Below, in pieces: positions 11,974-21,603 of a stretch of DNA of 64,000 bases; position 1 is the first letter of the stretch; each line of letters begins with the position of its first letter. This stretch comes from Diospyros lotus. Its lineage: Eukaryota; Streptophyta; Magnoliopsida; Ericales; Ebenaceae. The notes under the pieces were generated by a model. The model was not told the DNA's origin and did not search any database. It saw nothing but the letters and a program-made list of their open reading frames with translations. A program made the position numbers and the translations under genes. The stretch is from assembly GCF_014633365.1 (NCBI RefSeq), contig NC_068351.1, forward strand, positions 20,077,366 to 20,141,365, read 5' to 3'.

Positions 11974-12770
11974 TCAACTTTGGGCTGCCAATAGCCTTTC
12001 TCTAATCAATCGAACTTGTTCTATAGTCTCATGGACTTTAGTTGGCCCAACCAGCTGAACCTCGCCTACCTCAAACCATCCTACTAGAGTCCTACATCGC
12101 CTACCAAAAAGTGACTCATATGGGGCCATCTGGATGCTAGAGTGATAGCTATTGTTATATGCAAATTCGACTAATAGTAGGTTCTTCTCCCAGTCACCCC
12201 TAAAATCCATGACACACGATCTAAGCATGTCTTCTAGGGTTTGAATGGTCCACTCAAATTGCCCATCAGTCTGAGGGTGGAATGTTGTGCTAAAGTTCAA
12301 TTCTATCCCTAGCGCCTTTTGGAACTCTCTCCAAAATCGAGCGGTAAATTGAGGCCCTCGATTGGAGATAATGGATAGTGGAACTCCATGCAACCTAACC
12401 ACATAATCTATGTATTTTTGAACATATTGAGGTACGATATAACTGGTGTTTACAAGTATGAATAGGGTGCTCTTGGTCAATCTATCTACAACTACCCATA
12501 TGGAGTTGCTACCCTTCCTGGATGTCGGTAAACCTATGAGGAAATCCATGGTGAGTCACTCCCACTTCCATTCAGGGATCGGTATACTTTGAAGCTCTCC
12601 GCTTGGCTTTTGATGTTCAGCTTTCACTTGCTGACACACCGCACACCGACTCACAAATTTTGCCACATCCTCCTTCAATTTATTCCACCAATATAACATC
12701 TTAACGTCCTAATACATCTTGTTTGCACCAGGGTGCATGATGTATATCAAATGATGTGCCTCTCTCAGCA
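11974..12770 (-). pseudogene. Gypsy integrase with an altered catalytic residue
   Basis: The N-terminal zinc finger reads HHLIYIMHPGANKMY-stop followed by CAVCQQVKAEH (about 12590-12760). The core has IWVVVDRLTKSTLF (first Asp), SIISNRGPQFTARFW and HPQTDGQFEWTIQ (Glu). The second catalytic position, normally Asp in the SDRG motif, is Asn here, so this copy would lack integrase activity even without its stops. The uninterrupted part is 11974-12549 (191 codons). Confidence 0.92.
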
Positions 12771-12774
12771 CACG

Positions 12775-13794
12775 CTACCTTAGGCCATCCACATCAAGAA
12801 CGCATAAGCGTGCCCCGCACCTTAAAACCCCTTCAGAGTCCACCATGAACTCCTTAACCTTGCCTTCACTAACTTTACCTTTACGGGCTACCTCCATTAA
12901 CTTGGCCAAGGATGGATCACTAGACTGAGCTGCCTTAATTTCCTCGAGTAAAGTGGAATGAAGTTGGACATGAGCCAAGAACACATCCGTATTGCCTAAC
13001 TCGAAACACATACCGCTCATTTCCAGACTATGCAGTTCACGTATTAGAGGTCTCCTAATCTCAACAATGTGGGCTAGGCTGGTCATCGACTTCATACTTA
13101 GAGCATTAGCTACTACATTAGCCTTGCCCGGGTGGTATAGAATGGTGCAATTGTAATCCTTGAGGAGCTCCATCCATCTCCTCTGTTTTAATTTTAGGTT
13201 CTTCTACTCAAATATATATTTAAGACTCTTATGATCGATATAGATTTCGTAAGTCTCACCGCATAGGTAGTCTCGCCACAGCTTAAGAGCGAACACCATT
13301 GTTGCCATCTCTAGGTCATGGGTGGGGTGGTTTTATTCATGCCTCTTCAGCTGCCTAGAGGCATAGGCAATGACTCGGCCATGTTGGATCAAGACACAAC
13401 TAAGTCCAATCCTAGAGGCATTGCAGAAGACCACATAGCCACCCTCTCCTAAAGGTAAGGCTAACACTGAAGCTATAGTCAAACTCCCCTTAAGTCTTAA
13501 GAAACTCTTCTCACAAGCATCAGACCACTCAAACTTGACATCCTTTTGAGTCAAACGAGTTAATGGAGTGGCTATCTTAGAAAAATCCTTAACAAATCGA
13601 CGGTAGTAACCTGTTAGACCTAGGAAGCTGCGTATCTCACTAATTGAGGTAGGCCTAGACCACTCCTCCACTGCCTTAATCTTCTTAGGGTCAACCATGA
13701 TGCCCTCCTTGGACACCACATGGCCCAAAAATGCCACACTATCCAACAAGAACTCACACTTCGAGAACTTAGCATATAGCTTATGTTCTCGCAA
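12775..13794 (-). pseudogene. Gypsy RNase H region
   Basis: 13333-13794 reads [56 protein letters not shown] and [28 protein letters not shown]. These are the connection and the RNase H start, with the usual catalytic 'DAS' reading NAS. After stops, 12775-13173 gives LLKDYNCTILYHPGKANVVANALS, the RNase H end (the 'YHPGKANVVADALSR' motif), followed by the spacer to integrase. Confidence 0.9.
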
Positions 13795-13797
13795 GGT

Positions 13798-14460
13798 CTA
13801 AAGCACTACCCTAAGGTGCTGCTCGTGCTCCTCTTGGCTCCTTAAGTAAATCAATATGTCATCGATAAACACAATGACAAAGCGATCAAGGTTTGATCTA
13901 AATACTCTATTCATGAGGTCCATAAACACCGTTGGGGCATTCGTAAGGCCAAATGACATTACTAAAAACTCATAGTGACCGTATAGAGTCCTAAAGGCAG
14001 TCTTAGGGATGTCATATGCCCTAATACGAAGTTGGTGATAACCTGATCTTAAGTCAATCTTGGAAAAACATTGGGCACCTTGCAACTTCTCAAATAGGTC
14101 ATCTATGCAGGGTAATGGATATCTATTCCGGATAGTGGCCTTGTTCAACTGCTTATAGTCAATACAAAGCCTCATAGTTCCATCATTTTTCTTTACAAAG
14201 AGCATAGGTGCTCCCCATGGCGAGGTACTTGGGTGAATGAAGCCCTTAGCTAAAAGGTCTTGGATTTGTACTTTAAGTTCCTTTAGCTCGGCTGGAGCCA
14301 TACAGTACAGAGGTATCAAAATCAATCAAGTCTTTGGGGCTAAATCTATTCAAAACTCTATATCCCGCTCCAGTGGTACCCCCGACAAATCTTCAGGAAA
14401 TACATCTAGATACTCTCTCACTACGGGCACCTGCCATATCTCACCTTCTGACTCATAGGT
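13798..14460 (-). pseudogene. Gypsy reverse transcriptase
   Basis: The main open stretch (13798-14325, 175 codons) reads [40 protein letters not shown], then [61 protein letters not shown] and [12 protein letters not shown]. The FIDD catalytic motif is intact. Upstream, EYLDVFPEDLSGVP is present but separated by stops. Confidence 0.93.
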
Positions 14461-14479
14461 CCCCCGTACCAACGTTAGG

Positions 14480-14930
14480 AACGCCTGACACCTCTTATTC
14501 AATAGATGTCTCACCTCCAAACTAGATATAACGTCCTTAGCCGCATGGGGCTGATTCCACTAAAGGAAAAATCGATATCCCATAGGAGGGTCAAAACACA
14601 CCTTTTTTTACCTATAATCTAAGGTGACATGACAAGAGGTTAACCAATCCATCCCTAATATGCTATCAAATTCCATATTCCCCAGCAAGATTAAGTCAGC
14701 TATCGTGTCTCGCCTAACCATAGTGACCACACAACCTCGGTACACCGTGTCCACTACCAAGGGATTACCTGTAGGGGTAGCTACCATCATAGGTCGCACT
14801 AAAAGGAAAGGTCATATTCCTAGACGTGGGGCAAACTCTCATGATACATATGAATGTGTAGACCCTGGGTCAAACAAAACCAAGGCATTAACATGTAACA
14901 TGGAAATCATACCTGTGACGACAGCATTAC
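14480..14930 (-). pseudogene. Gypsy aspartic protease
   Basis: About 14820-14930 reads VTGMISMLHVNALVLFDPGSTHSYVS, the active-site region (DPGSTHS, typical of Tekay/Del, where the catalytic triad is DPG rather than DTG/DSG). A stop follows. 14608-14799 then gives VYRGCVVTMVRRDTIADLILLGNMEFDSILGMDWL, the flap to second loop ending in the GMDWL signature. Confidence 0.9.
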
Positions 14931-14943
14931 TGGCCTCGGTATC

Positions 14944-15363
14944 CTAAGGTGTCATGGCAAAGACCCTCGCATATCCCCTTAGTGTTGCCTCCCACGTGGC
15001 CACCCTGGCCTCTACCTTCTCGGCCCCTATCACCTGAAGGTGGTGGTAAAGGCTGAACTGGTGTCGCCTGAGTCGTCCCACACTCGGCTGCATGTCTTGC
15101 CTCTTGATGAGCATACCAGCAATCCATTCAAATGTGGCATATCTCCCCACACTCGAAACAGGCTCCTGTTAGTCGTCGACATGGCCCAGGGTGAGGTCCG
15201 TGCCACCCTGACCACCCCCTCTAAAACCTCCTTGTTGCTTACCACCCTTGTCTTGGAATGGTCGCTGCCACTGACCCCTATACCCTCCTCTATACTGTTG
15301 TTGCTGTTGTGATTGTTGTTGGGGTCTCATCTTATGTTGTTGTTGGTTCCCACTGCCATGCCC
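14944..15363 (-). pseudogene. Gypsy gag C-terminal part with zinc knuckle
   Basis: The minus-strand reading gives a Q/R/G-rich linker (RGGYRGQWQRPFQDKGGKQQGG) and a degraded CCHC knuckle around 15130 (CFECGEICH). It is the continuation of 20390-21360: joining across the inner element's duplicated AGTGG restores the frame KKMKHDTTGHGSG. Confidence 0.82.
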
Positions 15364-15368
15364 AGTGG
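15364..15368. repeat. Target-site duplication AGTGG, left
   Basis: Repeated at 20390-20394 after the inner element. Confidence 0.88.
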
Positions 15369-16248
15369 TGTAATACCTAGGAAATTATTAAAGGTATAAA
15401 TGGTATTTGATGAAAGGTATAACTGAAATTATCGAAAGAAATAGGCTGTAGGGTACACTATCGATGTTTTAAGAGACCGAATCGATCGGAGGGAACTCTA
15501 GAAGATTAAAGAAAATGGTATAGTAAGGATGAGTGATTCAAGTAATGATTTTAGATGACAAAAGAAATGGGATCAAGAACAGTTTTCAATACAACTCTCT
15601 ACCAGGTTGAGAAAATCGAATGATCATAAGGGATGTAATACTCGATATTTTTAGATTCAGATACTTGAGGAAATAGGATATTTTAATGGATTGTGGATAT
15701 TTGGGGATAAAAGTTTAATTTCTAAGCTAGGGGTAAAATCGTAATTTTTAAGGTTAGGGTAAAAGTGTAATTTACCTAAAAATTAAGGGCATTAGCTTAA
15801 TTAATCCATTTTTCAGGGACTAAAATGCAAATAAAAATTAGCCCGGGGACCATGTTCAAAAGGGTCTAAGTGCAATTATCCAAAAGTTTGGGCCAAAGTG
15901 TAATTCTTGAAACCTTTTTACTAGGGGCATTTGGGAGATTCAGGAAAAGCCTCATAATGATGTTAGAGATAAGATGAAGCCTCATGATAATGTTAGAGAT
16001 AAGATCAAAGCTCGTAATGACTCTAAGGATAAGATTTGGATAAGATTTGATTGGATAAGAGAAGATTTGATTGGATAAGATTTTGTTGGATATGATTTGA
16101 TTTGGATAAATATTTGATTTGAATAAGATTTGATTCGGATAACAATGATTGCAGAAAATCTTAGAAGATTTGGAATGCTTGGAAAAGATTTTGGAATATT
16201 TGAAATGATTGCAGAATATGTGTTTTTTGGTGGCTAAGTTTCCAAAAC

Positions 16249-16256
16249 CTATAAAC
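16249..16256 (+). promoter_or_regulatory. LTR TATA box
   Basis: CTATAAAC followed by 'agggg-tcatggcc'. The same CCTATAAATAGGG...GCCATGGCC core recurs at 43620, 44871 and, on minus, near 50565 and 58552. Confidence 0.65.
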
Positions 16257-16487
16257 AGGGGTTCATGGCCAAAGGTTTCTCATTCGAAATTGTGATAAGT
16301 TTGTGCTAGACAAGAGTACTTCGGGTTTAGTTAATAGAGGGCTTTTTTAGCATACACAAAGCATCACACACGCAGAGCACTTAGGTAGCACGTGAGGGCG
16401 TGTAAAGAGATGGTTTGGTCAAAAGACTTGAGGAGTTGCACGAAAATCAAGGTTAGGCACAAGATTCGAGGTGTTTTGAGTTTCGTT

Positions 16488-16497
16488 CAAGGTGAGT
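16488..16497 (+). other. Conserved splice-donor-like site in LTR
   Basis: CAAG-GTGAGT, with the candidate intron beginning at 16492. Equivalent AG-GTGAG(T/A) sites occur at 43813 and 45775 and on minus near 49855, 53617 and 57854. The matching acceptor candidate is CCAG at 17394-17397, giving a 906-bp intron. Splicing is inferred from consensus only. Confidence 0.4.
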
Positions 16498-16730
16498 AGT
16501 TTACCCTAAAATTTGGTATTTGCGTTACCTAAATGTGCTGTGGATTTCATACAAAATGGTTTTGTGCATTGAAACGGTAATTGGTGACGGTTGGTTTATG
16601 AAGGAGGTTTGTCCCTAAATGTTTTGAAATTGTGTATTGCATTTTATAAAACTGTTGTTTATATGATGCATTGAATTGTGAAATATGGCATCATCTTGAG
16701 TTTTGTGTGTACGTATGGAATGTCAACCTC

Positions 16731-17085
16731 GGATGTTGTCTGGATAGTGTAGCCATAATTCTCCAAGGGAGTGACGGAATAATAGGGATATCTGATATTG
16801 GTATGCATGTCAGGATAGCCGCCTTGGTTTTCGTGCCAGATCGTTTGGTCAGGGAAGTTGCACTAGGATGACTAGGTGGTCCATACTGTGTTGTTCATGT
16901 GAGATGTTAGCCTAGGATGTTGTCTGGATAGTGTAGCCGTATTTCTCTAACGGCGTGACGGAATAATAGGGGTATCTGATGTTGGTGTGCATGTTAAGAT
17001 AGCCGCCTTGGTTTCTGTGCTAGGCCATTTGGCCAAGGAAGTTGCATTAGGATGACTAGGTGGTTCATGTGAAATTTTGGAGTTG
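16731..17085 (+). repeat. 184-bp tandem duplication inside LTR
   Basis: Two copies begin GGATGTTGTCTGGATAGTGT at 16731 and 16915. Each carries 'tagccgtaattctccaa' and 'gccaaggaagttgca'-like segments. The duplication is also present in the minus-strand LTRs near 49200-49520, 53000-53340 and 57240-57590, so it predates those insertions. Confidence 0.85.
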
Positions 17086-17369
17086 GATTGTATGGTGGTT
17101 CCCAGATGCTTAAAGTGGAAGCGCGATCTGGAGAGATGCGTTGGCTTGCCTCTCTTAAGCTAGAATTGTGTTGTGTTATCATGTCGTTGAGTCGGTATGG
17201 TGGCATAGATTTTAGACAGATTGCTCTTTTCCCGTGGTAGCGTTAAGCTCGTGGGATTCTCTTGGGTTAGGGCTTACCGGGTGTATTGGTTTATTTCATG
17301 TCTTGCATTCATTCATGAAAAATGTGATTTTAAACTCTTACTTAGATGATTCATCATCTAATTTGGACT

Positions 17370-17441
17370 ATGTCCCTGGAATATTCAAACGTTCCAGGTG
17401 AAGGCAGCGGTGCGAAGGGAAAGGGAATTGCCGAGGAGTGA
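17370..17441 (+). CDS. Candidate conserved LTR micropeptide, copy 1
   Basis: A 23-codon frame, ATG to TGA, starting MSLEYSNVPG and ending KGKGIAEE. This copy equals the family consensus. It overlaps the inverted repeat CCTGGAA-N10-TTCCAGG (17375-17398). In the 5' LTR it would lie about 1.1 kb into the leader and upstream of gag. Coding status is inferred from synonymous-biased variation among copies. No expression evidence is available. Confidence 0.35.
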   Translation: MSLEYSNVPGEGSGAKGKGIAEE

Positions 17442-17755
17442 CGGCGATTAGAGGATGTTTTATATTATATCTTTCCAGTTATGTTGTTTATTTTGAAAAG
17501 GTCATGTAAACGTTGGTTCAACTTTATATTATAAATAAAGTGGTTTCGATTATGACCTGTTAAGGTTTCGATCTAGCTTCCGCATTTGAGTTGGTGAACC
17601 TATCTTAGTTTATTAATGGTTCATAGTTGATATACTAAGAAGGTGTAGTAACGGGATCTTCGGGGAACGATTTTGTGTTGGGTTTTTTATTTGGAAAAAA
17701 TATATCCCCGGAATCTTACGTTACGTAACATTCCAAAGAAGTGGAGTGTTACAAT

Positions 17756-17767
17756 TGGTATTAGAGC
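17756..17767 (+). other. Primer binding site (tRNA-Met type)
   Basis: TGGTATTAGAGC two bases after the LTR end matches the initiator-Met primer site TGGTATCAGAGC with one substitution. Confidence 0.8.
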
Positions 17768-18351
17768 GAAGGTTTTGAAATTTAAGGGACTCTGATTAGG
17801 GTTTGAAATTTAAGAGACTCTGATTAGAGTGAATGTTATTTGAGGATTATAGATTTCGTTGGAAATTTAGAAACAATCAATTTGAGGTCAATAGTTGAAA
17901 TTCTTACATGAAGCAATAGGATAACTGGTAGTTATCAGGAATGAATGAGTTATAAATAATTCGGTTGGATCGAGGATTCTAGGGATATTGAACTTAAGAT
18001 GATTCAATAAGTGTTGCTGAGAATCAAGTCTAAGGATTATGAAGATCGATTTTTGGGATAGGGATCTTGAAGTAGATGTTGTGAGAATCGAGGTAAGGTT
18101 ACCTTAAGAAAATGGTTCTTGGGAACAAGCCGAGTGTGTTTAGTTCAAATGTTGATTTAGCGAATGAAATGGGCGAGATGTAGGATTGAATCCCGTAAAG
18201 GCTATTGGAGACTATAAATTTTGTCTACTCATGATTTGAGGTTTGGACAGGGTATCCCTAATGGTTGTGGGACTCGAAAGAATGGTTAGCAAGATAGAGA
18301 TTATCTTTAAGTGAGATTAGCACTGATTAAGAAAGTGTTTTTCTTTTTCAA
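17768..18351 (+). other. Untranslated leader between primer site and gag
   Basis: No coding signal. It is collinear with the minus-strand leader at 55970-56555 of the element at 52338, showing that both derive from one family. Confidence 0.6.
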
Positions 18352-19515
18352 ATGGTGAAAACTCGGAGAGTCACGGATCTCAGTGATCGAGACGAGAGTG
18401 ATAGTAGTAGCAGTCATCACAACCGTTCTGCGAATTGTGTCACGAGCGATGGACGACAAGAGGAACGATCAGGTCCTAGTGAGAATAGACTTGACCGAAT
18501 GGAAAGAATCTTGGAAGGCATGCTGACACACGTAACGAGGAACGGGCCGCCGAGGCATACCACTCATGTGTTGGATCAGTATCACCGACAAAGACCCCCG
18601 GTGTTTAGGGGAAAAGCAGAAGACGACCCCTGCATGGTAGAGTTCTGGATGGAGCAAACTGAGAAGCTGCTCCAACATTTGTAGTGCAGTAATAAAGAGA
18701 AAGTTAACTGTGCTATGTTCATGCTTGAGGAAGAAGCCGCACGATGGTGGCAATCAGCCCAGCGAGCTTTGCAGACGACACCTAGGTAAGTGGAGCAAGA
18801 TCTGAGGCCAAGGCAAGCTCAATCTGTGATGTGGGCTAAATTCAAGGAAGCGTTTGAGGCCAAATATTTTCCTCGGAGTTATAGAGAAGAAAAGATTTGG
18901 GAGTTCATGAAATTGAAGCAGACTGACGAGATGATGGTAACTCAATATGACGTCATGTTTACTCAACTGATAAGGTACGTGCCTATGTACGAAGCCAATG
19001 AGTGGCAGAAGGCACAGAAGTTTGTGAGTGGACTTAAAGTGGGACTTACAGCAAGCTCTTAGCTCGTGGAATTTGGACACCTACAAAGAGGTGCTAGATA
19101 GAGCCTTGTCCACTAAGACTAATCTACTGCAAGTTGGATTGATCAGATCGGACGAAAAAAAGAAAGATCCAAAAGGTGGGGAACATAAATCAGATGGAAG
19201 GAACTCCAAAAACAATGAGCCATGTCCCCGATGCAACAAGGTACACTCAGGGAAACAATGTTTCCAAAGACATGTCCGCTGTTTTTTGTGCAGTGAAGAA
19301 GGACACAAGGAAAAGGACTGCCCTAAGAATAAATAGGCACCTCCGACCGAGAATCGAATGAGGATCACATGTTTTACGTGTCAACAACCCGGTCATTACT
19401 CGAGCGAATATCCAAAGAGGCAGAAGGTGGAGCAAGTGGGAAAAGCAAATGAAGCACAAAAACCTAGCCCTGGACGAATCTTTTACCTGTCAAGGGATGA
19501 CGAAGATATCTACCC
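18352..19515 (+). pseudogene. Gypsy gag, nested element
   Basis: Starts MVKTRRVTDLSDRDESDSSSS. The gag core follows (PPVFRGKAEDDPCMVEFWMEQTEKLLQ, MLEEEAARWWQSAQRAL, FKEAFEAKYFPRSYREEKIWEFMKL, FTQLIRYVPMYEANEWQKAQKFVSGL), then two or three zinc-knuckle-like blocks (CPRCNKVHSGKQC, CFLCSEEGHKEKDC, CFTCQQPGHYSSEYP). Breaks are a TAG after LLQHL (18682-18684), a stop near 18786, a one-base insertion near 19047 and a stop near 19335. The first TAG is shared with the copy at 54960-55970. Confidence 0.92.
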
Positions 19516-20389
19516 GACTAGCTGGTCCATACTGTGTTATTCATGTGAGATGTCAGCCTACGATGTTGTTTGGATAGTGTAGCCGTAATTCTCCAAGGGC
19601 GTAACGAAATAATAGGGGTATTTAATGCTGGTGTGCATGTCAGGATAGTCGCATTGGTTTCTGTGCTAGGCCGTTTGGCTAGGGAAGTTGCATTAGGATG
19701 ACTAGGTGGTCCATGTGAAATTTTGGAGTTGGGATTGTATGGTGGTTCCCGAATGCTTAGAGTGGAAGCGCGATCTGGAGAGATGCGTTGGCTTGCCCCT
19801 CTTAAGCTAGAATCGCGTTGTGTCGTCGAGTCGGTATGGTGGCATAGCTTTTAGAGAGATTGCTCTTTTCCCATGGTAGCGTTAAGCGCGTGGGATTCTC
19901 TTGGGCTAGGGCTTATCGGGTGTATTGGTTTATTTCATGTCTTGCATTCATTCATGAAAAATGTGATTTTGAACTCTCACTTAGATGATTCATTATCTAA
20001 TTTGGACTATGTCCCTGGAATATTCAAACGTTCCAGGTGAAGGCAGCGGTGTGAAGGGAAAGGGAATTGCTGAGGAGTGACGGCGATTAGAGGATGTTTT
20101 ATATTATGTCTTTCCAGTTATGTTGTTTATTTTGAAAAGGTCATGTAAACGTTGGTTCGACTTTATATTATAAATAAAGTGGTTTCGGTTATGACCTGTT
20201 AAGGTTTCGATCTAGCTTCCGCATTTGAGTTGGTGAACCTATCTTAGTTTATTAATGGTTCATAGTTGATATAATGAGAAGGTGTAATGGGATCTTCGGG
20301 GAACGGTTTTGTGTTGGGTTTTTTATTTGGAAAAAAAATATCCCCGAAATCTTACGTTACGTAACGTTCCAGAGAAGTGGAGTGTTACA
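19516..20389 (+). repeat. 5'-truncated 3' LTR of the nested element
   Basis: It is equivalent to 16870-17753. The join with gag falls at about 19515-19518, with only a few shared bases (GACTAG), which suggests a microhomology-mediated deletion. It ends GTGTTACA before AGTGG. Confidence 0.9.
20009..20080 (+). CDS. Candidate conserved LTR micropeptide, copy 2
   Basis: The same 23-codon frame in the truncated LTR. Differences from copy 1 are one Ala to Val (GCG/GTG) and one synonymous change (GCC/GCT). Frame and stop are intact. Confidence 0.33.
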   Translation: MSLEYSNVPGEGSGVKGKGIAEE

Positions 20390-21360
20390 AGTGGTATCAT
20401 GCTTCATCTTCTTGCGCTGCTCTCTTTGGGTTCGCTCTTCCATAGTACTCTTCTCCATCCTCACGGCCGCACTCAGAACACTAGTGTATGTGGAAAGGTG
20501 AGAGGCAACCATCACCCTATAAATGGGCCCCACCAACCCATTCACAAACCGTCGCACCCTATCTCGCTCAGTGGCCACCAACATAGGACCAAATTCTGAC
20601 AAGTAAGTGAACTTATGACTATACTCTTCTACTATCATGTCAGATGTCTATTTCATCTCTTCAAATTCTCGAGCTTTAGCTTCCTTCATAGTCTCAGGGA
20701 TAAACTGTTCCCTAAACTTATCACTGAACTCCTCCCACCTTAGTGGGGGTACACCTGATGACCTACCTGCCCTTAAATGCTTGTACCATGTGTGCGGCCT
20801 CTCAATCGAAAGGCAGCACACTCAACTAACCTCTGCCTGCTACACCCTAGAGCCTCTCCAATCATCATGCAACTATCTAAGAATTGCTCTGGCTCCATCT
20901 TGTTGCTATCCCCATCAAACAGAGGCGGGTCGTGTCGCAAAAATTCTGTCAGAGGGACATCCACCCCTTGATCCTGCTCATCCGGTAAAGCCTAACCCAT
21001 GTCCTGAGATCCTGATCAACTTTCGGGTATCTTAAAAGTCCTCAGCACCTCACTCACCACTATTCGTACCCCCAACTGGATCCTGTCCTCTATAGACAAG
21101 ATGGAAGGTCCACCTGCCTCTCCCGTGTCCTGGTGGACATCAACATCCCTATCACCTGGGTGTTGCTCGATAATATCCCTACATAATCGTAGGGAACACC
21201 AAGTAGGTACGGGTAAGATAGGAGCAGCCTGTCCTATCCCGCGGCCACGACCATAACCATAACGACCGCCGCATCCACGAGCTCGGACCGCACCACCTTG
21301 AGTCCTAGGAGGTATGATATCCTGTATGCAACATTTAAACCGACTCATTATATAGAACAA
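20390..21360 (-). pseudogene. Gypsy gag N-terminal part, outer element
   Basis: The minus-strand reading starts about 21348 with MSRFKCCIQDIIPPRTQGG and a Gly/Arg stretch. It continues through VPLTEFLRHDPPLFDGDSNKMEPEQFLDSCMMIGEALGC, ends with MIVEEYSHKFTYLSEFGPMLVATERDRVRRFVNGL and MEKSTMEERTQREQRKKMKHDT, and resumes at 15363. This is a gypsy gag capsid domain with stops after FKIPES and HGTSI and before DMIVEEY. Confidence 0.88.
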
Positions 21361-21587
21361 AATAATATGCCACATCACATAGAATTCTACATGCACAATC
21401 ATGATATGCAAATAGGGACCTAGAGTCCATGGCAAAGTAAGGTTGTGAATATGTCACGACTCATACTCATATCTATCTTGCCAAAAACTTGCTCCGAACT
21501 ACAGTGTATGCAATACAATGCATGTGAAAGTGTTTAACCCAAGTGTCATTTCATTTCCATTTTATTTCCCAAAGTTCTAAAGCCTAA

Positions 21588-21599
21588 GCTCTAATACCA
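21588..21599 (-). other. Primer binding site of the outer element
   Basis: Minus-strand TGGTATTAGAGC, four bases beyond the LTR end at 21604. It is of the tRNA-Met type and identical in sequence to the nested element's site. Confidence 0.8.
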
Positions 21600-21603
21600 A
21601 CTT

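Larger units (their letters stand above)
15369..17753 (+). repeat. 5' LTR of the nested element
   Basis: 2385 bp, TGTAATACC...GTGTTACA. From 5' to 3' it has a GATAAGATTTGAT-rich stretch (15960-16150), a TATA box (16249), a consensus splice-donor-like CAAG-GTGAGT (16488-16497), a 184-bp tandem duplication (16731-17085) and a conserved short reading frame (17370-17441). The same order is seen in the related LTRs at 42501, 48410 and 56570. Confidence 0.92.
15369..20389 (+). mobile_element. Gag-bearing gypsy element nested in gag of the outer element
   Basis: Starts TGTAATACC, ends GTGTTACA, flanked by perfect AGTGG. The order is LTR (15369-17753), tRNA-Met-type primer site, gag relic (18352-19515) and a 5'-truncated second LTR (19516-20389). 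No protease, RT or integrase is present. A deletion joins the end of gag directly to LTR sequence equivalent to position 16870 of the first LTR, removing everything between. It lies opposite in strand to its host element and is younger than it. Confidence 0.93.

Noticed and set aside
17375..17398. Heat-shock element in the LTRs
   Set aside because: GAA-TA-TTC fits part of the nGAAnnTTCn pattern, but the third TTC is out of register for a standard element. The coding explanation accounts better for the substitutions.
16410..17441. A spliced frame joining an ATG at 16410 through the donor at 16491 to the KGKGIAEE end
   Set aside because: It is open in the 15369 LTR, but the same phase is closed by stops next to the donor in the 52338 and 56570 LTRs and further upstream in the 42501 LTR. 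I therefore do not claim that exon 1 codes.
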